Part shown: positions 43,626 through 52,408 of the stretch, in pieces
Layout: each line of letters begins with the position of its first letter
How positions within the stretch are numbered: the stretch's first letter is position 1
From: UTCHB3 sp002050155
Lineage (GTDB): Bacteria; Bacteroidota; Ignavibacteria; Ignavibacteriales; Ignavibacteriaceae
Assembly (NCBI GenBank): GCA_030584105.1
Contig: CP129491.1
Coordinates: 2,976,001-3,040,000 of the forward strand
Direction: 5' to 3'
DNA: 64,000 nt
Program-made: the position numbers and the translations under genes
The notes under the pieces: generated by a model
What the model saw: the letters and a program-made list of their open reading frames with translations, nothing else
Databases searched by the model: none
Told to the model about the DNA's origin: nothing

Positions 43626-43729
43626 CTGCAGAAAATTACGGTAGTAGAATAGTATTATACGAAACAGAGCCAACACATCAACCCGGTAATTGAATCGTTT
43701 AGAGAAGTTTAAGCTGAATAATAGTTTTT

Positions 43730-45847
43730 ATGGAAAAAAGAACCAACACTCAGAACAATAAATATATTTATGTGATCTTCACAGCTTTGGCGGTTATTAC
43801 ACTTAGCGCTGCAGTTCTGTTTTATATACTTACCGTAAATGCCGCACAAGAAGACTACATAGAAAAACTTCGTAATATAGCCGAGTTAAAATCGAATGAT
43901 ATTAAAACATGGTTTAAATTTACCGAGAAAGACGGCGCCACTCTCTTAGAAGGATTGAAAAAACAAAAGACGCTGTTCAAAAACTTTGATGAAAACAGTT
44001 GGAAAAAACTGGACGATATTTTAGTTGTTCAACACTTTGGAATGGTAGAAGCAGCCGGATATGTTTCAATGTTTTATACGGACCGGAACCTTGAGTCGAT
44101 AACAGATACCATTTACAACTTCAGTACCCTTCACCCTGATCTTCAACCCGCCCGTGAACTTGCAGGCACTAAAAAGCCCCGGTTCAGCAGATTTTTCCCG
44201 GAGAAAACCGATTCAGGTGAAAAAATCTTTTTTTATTTAGTCGTTCCCGATTTGGAAGGGACCGACAGCGTGGTTACACAAAACTTACTGATTAAAATAG
44301 ACCCAATGGGTGCGCTTGCCCCTAAGATTTTTTCCGCCACTCGTTTAATCGGAACGAGAGAGAATGCCTTGGTTGTGAATGCAAATAGTGACCGGCAATA
44401 TAACTGGGTTTTAAGAAGCGACTCATTAATAAAGCGGAAAGTTTCGCTGCCGGAGATGAAAGATTATGTTCCTTATATGGCGGCTGTTGGCGATACCGGG
44501 TTTGTTAGCGGAATAGATTTCAGGGGAGCATATGTGTTTGCTTACATTTTTGATATTCCCGGATATGACAGTAAGATGATCTCAAAAATTGACAAAGATG
44601 AAGTATATGCACCAATTCAAAACTTCATTTTAATTGCTTTGGTTGGGGTATCACTGATTTTTATGCTGTTGTTTATAACCGCAAAATTCATGATTAAAAA
44701 ATATGAAAACAAAACTCTGCAGGCGTTCTTAGAGATAGAAAAGGAGCAAAGAAAGCAGGAAGAGCTGTTTTCGAACATTTTTGAGTCTTCGCCCGATGCT
44801 ATTTTTTTGGTCTCTGTGGAAAAAAGATTAGTGGTAAAATACAACCGAAAAGCAGAAGAGATGTTCGCAATGAGCAAAGCAAAAGGTGCTTTGACAATTG
44901 ACTCGACTGCAATGTATAAAAATCCCCCTTCAAGAGAAGACCTTGAAAAAATGCGCGAGGCAATGATGGGGAACAAACCCCTGCAAACAAAGATAGAGTA
45001 TAGAGCATTCGACGGGCGGGAATTTTGGGGTAGTTTAACAGGTACATTGATTGAAACAGGCGGTGAAAAATTATATCTGCTGAGGGTTATTGATATTACA
45101 GAAGAACAGAAAATGTTGGATGACCTGAACGATTTAACTGCAGAACTTAAAAAAGCGAACGAGGAGAAAATACGCTTTATCTCCGTTTTAGCACACGATC
45201 TGCGGTCGCCTTTCCATCCGTTGCTGAATATACTGGAATTGCTTTCGGAAAGTTACGACACTTTGGAACAGGAAGAAAGTTTGAAGATGGTGAGAAGTGC
45301 CCGATTTGTTGCAAATAACCACTTCAGGCTTTTAGAATCGCTGTTGACCTGGACACGCACATCTCTCGGAAGGATTGATTTTTCGCCTCAGCCGTTAAAT
45401 CCATATTCAATTGTTAATGAAGTTGTTCGGTTACAAGAACCGAGCGCGCGAGAAAAAGGGATAAAAATTGTGACAAAGTTTAACGCTTCTGAAGAAATTT
45501 ATGCAGACCCTGAAATGATGCGCGCAATTCTTCGAAATCTGTTTACAAATGCGATTAAGTTTTCACTTCCAAAACAAGAAGTGGTGGTAACTGTTACCAA
45601 AGAAGAGGGGTTTATCCGGTTTGATGTGAAAGATTCAGGCGTGGGAATGACAGAAAAACAGGTTGAAAATCTTTTTGTTTTAGGTGGAAATACCTCAACT
45701 TATGGCACACAAGGTGAACCCGGCACCGGTTTAGGGCTTTTGATTTGCAAAGATTTTATCAGCAAACAAGGCGGGAATATTTTCGTGAAATCAACGGTTG
45801 GGGAAGGAAGCTGCTTCTCTTTTACAATTCCTGTTTACGAGGGTTGA
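43730..45847 (+). CDS. Membrane PAS-domain sensor histidine kinase
   Basis: A 705-residue kinase anchored by TM helices at about 12-34 and 297-318, leaving a periplasmic sensor of about 260 residues with a Cache-like layout. After TM2 come a coiled linker, a PAS domain (about 345-458, ending LLRVIDITEEQKML), HisKA with H489 (VLAHDLRSPFHPLL) and HATPase (LFTNAIKF, VKDSGVGMT, GTGLGLLICKDFI). No receiver domain is fused and no response regulator is adjacent. It differs from the cytosolic kinase at 23.7 kb in topology but shares the HDLR[GS]P H-box. It is transcribed alone. Confidence 0.93.
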   Translation: MEKRTNTQNNKYIYVIFTALAVITLSAAVLFYILTVNAAQEDYIEKLRNIAELKSNDIKTWFKFTEKDGATLLEGLKKQKTLFKNFDENSWKKLDDILVVQHFGMVEAAGYVSMFYTDRNLESITDTIYNFSTLHPDLQPARELAGTKKPRFSRFFPEKTDSGEKIFFYLVVPDLEGTDSVVTQNLLIKIDPMGALAPKIFSATRLIGTRENALVVNANSDRQYNWVLRSDSLIKRKVSLPEMKDYVPYMAAVGDTGFVSGIDFRGAYVFAYIFDIPGYDSKMISKIDKDEVYAPIQNFILIALVGVSLIFMLLFITAKFMIKKYENKTLQAFLEIEKEQRKQEELFSNIFESSPDAIFLVSVEKRLVVKYNRKAEEMFAMSKAKGALTIDSTAMYKNPPSREDLEKMREAMMGNKPLQTKIEYRAFDGREFWGSLTGTLIETGGEKLYLLRVIDITEEQKMLDDLNDLTAELKKANEEKIRFISVLAHDLRSPFHPLLNILELLSESYDTLEQEESLKMVRSARFVANNHFRLLESLLTWTRTSLGRIDFSPQPLNPYSIVNEVVRLQEPSAREKGIKIVTKFNASEEIYADPEMMRAILRNLFTNAIKFSLPKQEVVVTVTKEEGFIRFDVKDSGVGMTEKQVENLFVLGGNTSTYGTQGEPGTGLGLLICKDFISKQGGNIFVKSTVGEGSCFSFTIPVYEG

Positions 45848-45942
45848 AGTTATTATCAAAGTAATTCAGTTTCGCTTTTGAGAAAATAAGCAAGTATGGG
45901 GGTTAAAGCAAGTATGTGAATTTTTTTTGAGAATTTCTGAAT

Positions 45943-46944
45943 TTACCCAAATAGTTCTACCTCAATTGAGGGGGTAGAGCTTTCGGGGTTGTGTTTTTTG
46001 AAGATATTAATCAGGCTTTCTTTCACAGCGTCAAGCCCGCAATCGGGTGTTTTATATGGGATAAAGCCATGTTTTAATCGATAATATCTTGAGAAGATTC
46101 TGAAGAAGAGCATAAACTTAAAATTGTTCTTTCTAATGCTGCTTTCTTTCAGGTCTGTATCCTGGTCAACAATTTTCTTATCACTTCCGTAAACATCGGC
46201 GAACCACCAGAAAGGTGTATAAGCCTCTTTTTTTGCAATTCTGGTGGTGAGGTCAACATGTTCCCAAGCGTTGTAGTAAATTGGATCGATAAAGCCTGTT
46301 TCCTTCAAAATATCGGAAGAGAAATATGAAAAAGCGCCGGGAATATGCTCATTAAGCGTTAGAAGTGGTTCGTCATTGTATTTGGCAACCCCTCTCGGTT
46401 TTGGGTTACCGTTTTCATCTTTGTTCAGGGGCCCATGCCACGCAAAATTGAAGTGTTGCAGTCCGGTTTTTTTTGAAGCCGTGATGTAGTCTTCGAAAAC
46501 AGAGTTATCTTTAATATAAATATCATCTTCGAGCACAAAAATATGTTCACAGCCCATTTGCAGCAGAAACTTCATTGCGTCGTTTTTGGATCTCCCCACG
46601 CCTTTGTTTCGCTTGTGCTGGATAAGTTTTAGGTTTCGGTTTTTGAAAATCGTATCCGGATAGGGTTTTCCGTCGTTTACCACCACCAATTCGATATTCT
46701 CAGGTAATGAATCAAGAAGCCGGGTAAAGAACTCCTTTCGCTCGTAAGTTACAATTCCAACGCCGATTTTTTTATTTATATCGTCATTAAAGTTTTTGCC
46801 GTAAGGTTTGCCGATATTTTCAGCAGCCGGTTCGCTGTTTGATTTATTTATATCATCGTTGAAGTTTTCACTGTTTGCTTTGCCGTTGTTTTTACTGACC
46901 GGTTTGCCTGTTTTACCGCTTGCAATTTCGCCAATTTTACTCAT
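45943..46944 (-). CDS. Family 2 glycosyltransferase with repetitive N-terminal extension
   Basis: A 333-residue GT-A fold glycosyltransferase for envelope glycan synthesis. The catalytic domain begins near residue 60: KIGVGIVTYERKEFF, ELVVVNDG, the nucleotide-sugar site HIFVLEDDIYI (EDD) and WEHVDLTTRIAKKE. The first 60 residues are a low-complexity extension where the 16-residue segment ending NFNDDINK occurs twice, 24 residues apart. The start ATG overlaps the preceding GT2 stop by four bases (46941-46944). It is the last gene of the polysaccharide operon; donor and acceptor sugars are unknown. Confidence 0.87.
   Translation of the reverse strand: MSKIGEIASGKTGKPVSKNNGKANSENFNDDINKSNSEPAAENIGKPYGKNFNDDINKKIGVGIVTYERKEFFTRLLDSLPENIELVVVNDGKPYPDTIFKNRNLKLIQHKRNKGVGRSKNDAMKFLLQMGCEHIFVLEDDIYIKDNSVFEDYITASKKTGLQHFNFAWHGPLNKDENGNPKPRGVAKYNDEPLLTLNEHIPGAFSYFSSDILKETGFIDPIYYNAWEHVDLTTRIAKKEAYTPFWWFADVYGSDKKIVDQDTDLKESSIRKNNFKFMLFFRIFSRYYRLKHGFIPYKTPDCGLDAVKESLINIFKKHNPESSTPSIEVELFG
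46770..46910. repeat. 72-bp-period repeat encoding the GT2 N-terminal extension
   Basis: TTTATTTATATCGTCATTAA at about 46771 recurs as TTTATTTATATCATCGTTGA at 46843 (period 72, i.e. 24 codons), each followed by AAGTTTT and a GGTTTGCC-like stretch. The unit is diverged but in frame. Confidence 0.75.
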
Positions 46945-47954
46945 ATTGCTCCTTTTTCACGGAGGTATTTTTCATAATTGTGAATGTAAACAGCGGCGGG
47001 ATAATTCTCAAACTTCTTGATTATTTTCATCGTTTTTGCTAAGTTTCCTTCCTTTTCAGCCTGCACAGCAGCGATAAAAAAGACGGTTTCATAGTTGATA
47101 ACGGCTCGTTTATCCAATTTCCACAAAATAGATGCCGCCCTGACGGATAATGAAGGGTAAAATTTGATATTTCTTAAAGCTTTTCGATTTTCAGGACGAT
47201 CAACCGACAAAGTATTATGATCCAAATAAAAATTAATAAGTTCGTATTTAATCCGAAAAGCCTCGGCGGTGGTTTTTTCCAAGTTTTGGAACTCTTTGTT
47301 CTCATCCGCTTGTGATCTGTAATAAACGCCTAAGTTTTTCGGCAGATATTTAAGTTTTGTAACCTTAGTAATATCAGCAACAAATTTATAATCACCGGTT
47401 ACTTCGAAAGATTCATCGAACCAAATATTGTTTTCATCGTGAAGAGTTTTTCGCCACAACGATTGTGGGCCACACATATAACCGTGAAGCAGGTGAAGAG
47501 GAGAAAACTCTCCGGAAACTCTTACCGGGCGCCCTTTTTGTTTTGCAGTTTCAAAATTTTCATTTTCTTTGGGGGATACGAAGTAGTCACCATATACCAA
47601 TCCGGCACTCGGGTCATTTTCCAAAGCATTTGCAAGTTCTTCCAAAGCGTTGGGCGCCAGCCGATCATCCACATTTGCATTAGTGATATACTTTCCGTTT
47701 GCCATAGCAATGCCGCGGTTCCATGCTGCGTACATACTTTCGGTGAAATCAGTTCGCAGGTATTTAATATTATCGTTTTTGGTGAGATATTCCTCAATAA
47801 TAGCCTTTTCGTTTTGTGGTGAATTGCTGTCAATTATGATAATTTCCGCCTGTTTACCGAGAGATTGTGCGAGTAAATCATCCAATCTTCCGCGAATAAA
47901 TTTTTCACCTTTAAATAAGGAGATAACCGCCGAAACGAAATAATAACCCGACAT
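46941..47954 (-). CDS. Family 2 glycosyltransferase
   Basis: A 337-residue GT-A glycosyltransferase. Seen: the N-terminal VSAVISLFKGEKFIRGRLD strand-loop, EIIIIDSNSPQ, the TDFTESMYAAWNRGIAMANG segment, the metal/nucleotide-sugar site NANVDDRLAP, and DESFEVTGDYKFVADI with an acidic catalytic-base candidate. The C-terminal third is helical. It lies six bases after the flippase and overlaps the next GT2. It probably adds one sugar to the lipid-linked repeat unit; specificity is unknown. Confidence 0.88.
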   Translation of the reverse strand: MSGYYFVSAVISLFKGEKFIRGRLDDLLAQSLGKQAEIIIIDSNSPQNEKAIIEEYLTKNDNIKYLRTDFTESMYAAWNRGIAMANGKYITNANVDDRLAPNALEELANALENDPSAGLVYGDYFVSPKENENFETAKQKGRPVRVSGEFSPLHLLHGYMCGPQSLWRKTLHDENNIWFDESFEVTGDYKFVADITKVTKLKYLPKNLGVYYRSQADENKEFQNLEKTTAEAFRIKYELINFYLDHNTLSVDRPENRKALRNIKFYPSLSVRAASILWKLDKRAVINYETVFFIAAVQAEKEGNLAKTMKIIKKFENYPAAVYIHNYEKYLREKGAI

Positions 47955-47960
47955 TCCCCG

Positions 47961-49430
47961 TTACCCTTCCCTTTTAATCAGGTTTGTTAAAAGCACAGTG
48001 TAAGATTTAACAGCAGAGCCATAAATAATAAGCCAGGCTAAGAGCAAACCACCGGCAATATAAAAGGGGTTTACAGCAAACAGTTCCAAGACCACGAAAG
48101 CGCAAACCAAAACCGTGAACTGCAAAATCAGACGGATTCCTCCGGCGTTTAGGAAAAACCCCGAACGAGAAATGTTCGTAAATTTTCGAATGTAGGTAAG
48201 CATTAGATAGTTCACGGTGATCACGGTTAGTGCATAACCCGCCAACCCGGTGTAAGAGTTCGTAAGCCGGATACCAAGTGTTAACAGTGCAGCGACACCC
48301 GTCAAATTGATAAACTGAACTAATGCCAGGAAATTAGCCTTGCCGTTACCCATCAGGGTGGAGTAGTATGAATAGCCAAACAGGTTGACCGACTCAACCA
48401 TCGCAAGCAGCAGAAAGATGTTAAACGAGACAGGCGAGCCGTAAAAAAAGACGAAAATAGCCGCAAATACAGGTGTGAAAGCCATAAAAAACAGCCCTGC
48501 GGTTAAAATTCCTTTTTTTGAAAGAGGAAGGCACTCGTTAAGGATGAACTCTTTCTCTTCACCCGGTTGTATTCTTGATGCCTTTGGATAGATTGTTCTG
48601 AAGGCTGCAAAGAAAAGCCCTGATGAAGCTTGCGCAAACCTTTTGGCAATATCGTAGAAGCCGACAACCTTCACATCCATGTTGCTGCCGATGATATATT
48701 TTATCACCGGGTCGATTGCCGTCCCCAGAACTGTAGCACCCTGCACGCTTATACTGAATGAAAAAAGCTCTTTAAAAACCGTTCTGTTAAACCGGAAAGA
48801 GAGGAGTGAAGTGAATTTCTTACGGATCATTCCGAGTGAAAAAAGCATTCCCAGTTGCAGAAGTGCTGCGAGCAACATCAGAAGTGCCAACCCGCTGATA
48901 TCGAGCCTGAACGCCCAGGATGTTATCGCGGCTGTTAAAGTCAGGGCACTGTAAACTATGGCAATTTTGCTGTAAAAAATGAACAGCCCCAACCCTTCGT
49001 AAACCGACCTGAAAAATGTTGAAATGTAGTTCAGATAGAAAAACCCGCCAAGAATCAAATTCGTGTTGAACGACGATTGTTTCAACTCGGGCTGCACTAA
49101 TGTAGTATCGTTTACATAGAAGTTGTTGCCGATAAACATACCTATTGCCAGAATAACAAGCCCGAACAAAATAAAAAAGACAAAACCGGTTGAGGTAACC
49201 TGAGAGAGCGCTTTTCGATCATCCCGGTTTTTTGAGACAGCTCTGATTAAGGCAAGCCCAAAACCAAGGTCTATAACATTGCTAAGCCCCCAGATTGAAG
49301 AGAGTAACACCCACACCCCGAAAATATGGCTGCCAAAGTTCATAATATTAAATTTCAGCGCAATTAACGAAGCCACCATGGTGAAGATAAAATGTGCGGC
49401 TAACCAGAGGTTATCTTTTCTTTCACTCAT
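47961..49430 (-). CDS. Polysaccharide flippase (Wzx/MOP family)
   Basis: A 489-residue integral membrane protein with about 12-14 hydrophobic segments and few charged loops, the layout of MOP-superfamily polysaccharide exporters. N-terminal NLWLAAHFIFTMVASLIALKF followed by GSHIFGVWVLLSSIWGL is characteristic of flippases (the GxxxxGxW element). It should move undecaprenyl-linked repeat units across the inner membrane. Neighbours are an O-antigen ligase/polymerase and two glycosyltransferases in the same operon, 6-10 bp apart. Confidence 0.87.
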   Translation of the reverse strand: MSERKDNLWLAAHFIFTMVASLIALKFNIMNFGSHIFGVWVLLSSIWGLSNVIDLGFGLALIRAVSKNRDDRKALSQVTSTGFVFFILFGLVILAIGMFIGNNFYVNDTTLVQPELKQSSFNTNLILGGFFYLNYISTFFRSVYEGLGLFIFYSKIAIVYSALTLTAAITSWAFRLDISGLALLMLLAALLQLGMLFSLGMIRKKFTSLLSFRFNRTVFKELFSFSISVQGATVLGTAIDPVIKYIIGSNMDVKVVGFYDIAKRFAQASSGLFFAAFRTIYPKASRIQPGEEKEFILNECLPLSKKGILTAGLFFMAFTPVFAAIFVFFYGSPVSFNIFLLLAMVESVNLFGYSYYSTLMGNGKANFLALVQFINLTGVAALLTLGIRLTNSYTGLAGYALTVITVNYLMLTYIRKFTNISRSGFFLNAGGIRLILQFTVLVCAFVVLELFAVNPFYIAGGLLLAWLIIYGSAVKSYTVLLTNLIKREG

Positions 49431-49440
49431 TAATTACCGC

Positions 49441-50889
49441 TTATTTACCGGAGTCAGTTTCATCCGGTACATCTAAATCGTTTTGGAAATTTGGTTCATC
49501 CGGCAGATTTGGCAGGTCCGGTTCACTTTCAGCAACAACAAGATTTTGGTCTTTCAGTTGTGAATTGATGGCAGTTAAAACCCCCAGAATAGTTCCGAAC
49601 ATAACAATTCCTCGCCCCCAGAACCACGCATCAGTAAACATCAACGATGTAATAACATAGATTAAGCACCAAAACGCAATAAAAGCCGATTGAAAATGTG
49701 GCGTGCCAATCGCTTTTTTATAAATCTTTTTACTCCTTCGAAAAATCATAACAAGGAAGATAATAAACCCTGTGAAACCAAAAATTCCGGTTTCCACTAA
49801 CATCGAGTAATATCCCTGGTGAAGCGTTAACCCCGAAACATATTTCTTATAGATATTTTTCGGAAGTTGATTGTAAAAAGATGATGTGTATGCGTAGGAA
49901 TACATACCCATTCCGAAAACAGGGTTTGCTATAAAAGCGTTATACCCGGTGCTCCAGATAAAGAACCTGGTAACAAAGGAGTTATTCACATCTGCCACCT
50001 CGAGTTTTTCGGAAGTTAGCTTTTGTTTTTCTTCAAGGCGCAGGAATTTTGTCCCGTAAATCGCAAGGAAAGCGCCACCGGTCAGCCCGAGAAAAAGTGC
50101 CAAAACAACACCAAATCTTACCAATTTTTTACGGTTTATATTCAAATTGTTTGATTGGATAGCAGTATGAATAAATGAAAGGAAAAGCACGAGAAGGACA
50201 TTAATCCAGACATTTCTCGTTTTGTTGAAAATCATCGCAATAACTAAAAACCCAAAAAGCGCAGCATAAAGCACTTTTTTTTCACCTTTATTCATCAAAA
50301 GGAGCAGGAAAACGATGAGTATCCCGATTCCGAGGATATCGACAAACATAATACCGGCGAAGCCGTATGCCCTTGTGCCGGAGGTTACCCCCTGAAAAAT
50401 TGCGTAAAGTGCGTTCAAACTGACAATAGTAACATATACTTTTGCCAGGTACGAAACACCCTCTTTCTGCTTAAGAGCAACCCCCAGAAAAAGAAAAAGC
50501 ATAATGAAGCCGGGAAGCATAAGCATGTTAAGCCCGGCTAAGGTAACCGCCTTGCTGTTCATAAAAGATGGAAGAACAAAAGCAATCAACAGAAGAGCCG
50601 GTGCGGTAAAAGGGGAGCTAAATTCTTTCGGCGAAAAGCCCCCGTTTGTTGTCGAAAACGCTGCAATCAGGTAGGGAATCATTAAAAATGCGAGGCTGAT
50701 CAACAGGGCGGGGTTTATATCAACAAAGAGTGAAAACAGAAACAGTGCTAATGCTATTCGAAAATTGAGAAAACCAATCATCAGCATCGGTAGCCCCATA
50801 ACGAGCACCTTTGTTGTGGTTTTTTCTCCAAAATCACCAAGCAACAAAGTGAGCGGCAATATTGTAAGCAGCGCTGCAAAAACCAACAA
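49441..50889 (-). CDS. O-antigen ligase/polymerase family membrane protein
   Basis: A 482-residue membrane protein with about 11-12 hydrophobic segments and one larger periplasmic loop (about 285-350). The Wzy_C-type pattern appears in the TRFFIWSTGYNAFIANPVFGMGMYSY segment and the SGLTLHQGYYSMLVETGIFGFTGF segment, the latter with the conserved histidine before the last helices. It either polymerises or ligates the glycan; the two share a fold and cannot be separated here. The start is TTG at 50889 with AAGAG upstream. The C-terminal tail is acidic (ESEPDLPNLPDEP). Confidence 0.85.
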   Translation of the reverse strand: MLVFAALLTILPLTLLLGDFGEKTTTKVLVMGLPMLMIGFLNFRIALALFLFSLFVDINPALLISLAFLMIPYLIAAFSTTNGGFSPKEFSSPFTAPALLLIAFVLPSFMNSKAVTLAGLNMLMLPGFIMLFLFLGVALKQKEGVSYLAKVYVTIVSLNALYAIFQGVTSGTRAYGFAGIMFVDILGIGILIVFLLLLMNKGEKKVLYAALFGFLVIAMIFNKTRNVWINVLLVLFLSFIHTAIQSNNLNINRKKLVRFGVVLALFLGLTGGAFLAIYGTKFLRLEEKQKLTSEKLEVADVNNSFVTRFFIWSTGYNAFIANPVFGMGMYSYAYTSSFYNQLPKNIYKKYVSGLTLHQGYYSMLVETGIFGFTGFIIFLVMIFRRSKKIYKKAIGTPHFQSAFIAFWCLIYVITSLMFTDAWFWGRGIVMFGTILGVLTAINSQLKDQNLVVAESEPDLPNLPDEPNFQNDLDVPDETDSGK

Positions 50890-50935
50890 AAAGCTCTTTT
50901 TGGCGTCATCAAAAAGAACCGGAGGTGTTGTTGCG

Positions 50936-52114
50936 TTAATCTTCTTTCCTCCTCAAAGAGAAGATATTCCGTAGCAGGAACCTTACTTTGGGGTCTTCAG
51001 TTTTTTTGGAAACCTCTGCCATCACAAGGATAAGAGAGACAAGACCTACCGAAAAGAAAGAAATAATTATGGTATAAATCAATCTCGGCGGATACACTTT
51101 TTTATCCGAGGGTACAGCTTTATCTATACTGAGAATAATAGGTGTATCTTTTTGTTCATCGAATTTTGCCTGCTCGTACAGAGGGAGAAGGAACTCTACC
51201 ATTTCGTTGTTGATTTTAACATCTCTGTAGAGGCGATAGTATTCGATAGCTTTAGTAGGAAGTGAAGCGATCGGAATAAGAACGGAGCTTCCGTCTTTCC
51301 CCGCTTTAATATCTTTCACCTTTTTTTGCAGTGCGTTGAGTGCATCCTTGAGGTTTATAACTGCCGGAGTGTTTTCGCCGAGCATTTTAACTGCGGCTTC
51401 GTACTCTACCTGTTTTCTTGCAAGCTCCATTTCAAGTTCAGCGTAAGCAGTTACGGTTGATTTCACTTGTTGCTCGGCTTCAAACACTCCGTTTTTCTTT
51501 TGGTAGGCTTCAAATTTATCTTCAGCGGTGCGCAGATCAACCAGCACTTCATTATATCTTTTTTCTAAGAAAGCCCGGTTGTCTTTCGTTTTTCTCGTAT
51601 TAATTTCAGTTATTTTTGTGTTCAGCACTTCCACGAGGTAGTTAGCCATATCGGCGGCTTTTTTCGGGCTTTTGTTGCGCACGGCAATTGAAACTGAAAG
51701 GTCGTCGTTGTTAACGACAGCGATATCTTCCATCACTTTTTTAAGAAGATCGGCGAAATATTTTTTATCATATTCCGGTTTCAGATTAAACTTTTCGATC
51801 AGATCAGTCAGCGTAGTTCTGCTGTATAGCACCGTCAGATAAAAATCGAGGTCGGTGGAGCCGCCACCTAAGTTTGAAAGCCCCCCGATCGGTAAGCTAC
51901 CGATGTTCTTAAGAAGTGAAGACATGCCCCCGGCGCCTTTACCGGTTTCGTAAGGAACAACAACGGCGACAGATTCAAACTTTTCGTCGATAAAATAATA
52001 AACTGAAAGGTAGCCGGCTACGGCGGTTAGAATTGCCACCGCCAGAATGAGGAATTTTCTTCTGACTAAAATGACAAGAATATCCAGCATATCAATTTTG
52101 CGTTCTTCTGACAT
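50936..52114 (-). CDS. Wzz-type polysaccharide co-polymerase (chain-length determinant)
   Basis: A 392-residue inner-membrane protein with TM helices at about 18-40 and 346-368 flanking a long periplasmic coiled-coil domain (about 185-290, for example KRYNEVLVDLRTAEDKFEAYQKK). N-terminal IDMLDILVILVRRKFLILAVA is the Wzz motif; VYPPRLIYTII before TM2 is the usual proline-rich PxxP region. No kinase domain follows, so it is not a BY-kinase fusion. It sets glycan length together with the polymerase, and it heads the operon of five genes reading leftward to 45943. Confidence 0.92.
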   Translation of the reverse strand: MSEERKIDMLDILVILVRRKFLILAVAILTAVAGYLSVYYFIDEKFESVAVVVPYETGKGAGGMSSLLKNIGSLPIGGLSNLGGGSTDLDFYLTVLYSRTTLTDLIEKFNLKPEYDKKYFADLLKKVMEDIAVVNNDDLSVSIAVRNKSPKKAADMANYLVEVLNTKITEINTRKTKDNRAFLEKRYNEVLVDLRTAEDKFEAYQKKNGVFEAEQQVKSTVTAYAELEMELARKQVEYEAAVKMLGENTPAVINLKDALNALQKKVKDIKAGKDGSSVLIPIASLPTKAIEYYRLYRDVKINNEMVEFLLPLYEQAKFDEQKDTPIILSIDKAVPSDKKVYPPRLIYTIIISFFSVGLVSLILVMAEVSKKTEDPKVRFLLRNIFSLRRKED

Positions 52115-52335
52115 ATTGGATTCAGGCTCTCCCGGGTGAGTGAAAGAAAATTAAAACAAACTGCAATATAATTATTTTGCGGGGCAAATTGGTTAAAATA
52201 TAACGCTTTAGACTGAAAAAGTGCCTCCGGTTGCTGATAAATTTGCGCTTATCTCCCTCTCCCGCTTTTAGCTTTACCGTGTTATGATCGATTCCGGAGG
52301 GTGGTAAGACCGGTCAAACCCCAATTTTAGACAAC

Positions 52336-52367
52336 TTTAGAATCTACAGGATTTAGAATCTGCAGGA
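52336..52367. repeat. Two tandem 16-bp units
   Basis: TTTAGAATCTACAGGA at 52336 is followed directly by TTTAGAATCTGCAGGA, one base different. It lies in the 294-bp region between the divergent Wzz and fucosidase genes, where both promoters must be. It may be a doubled binding site. Confidence 0.85.
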
Positions 52368-52408
52368 TAGATTTAATAAGTGCAATTATCTGATTTTTAA
52401 TTAGTAAA

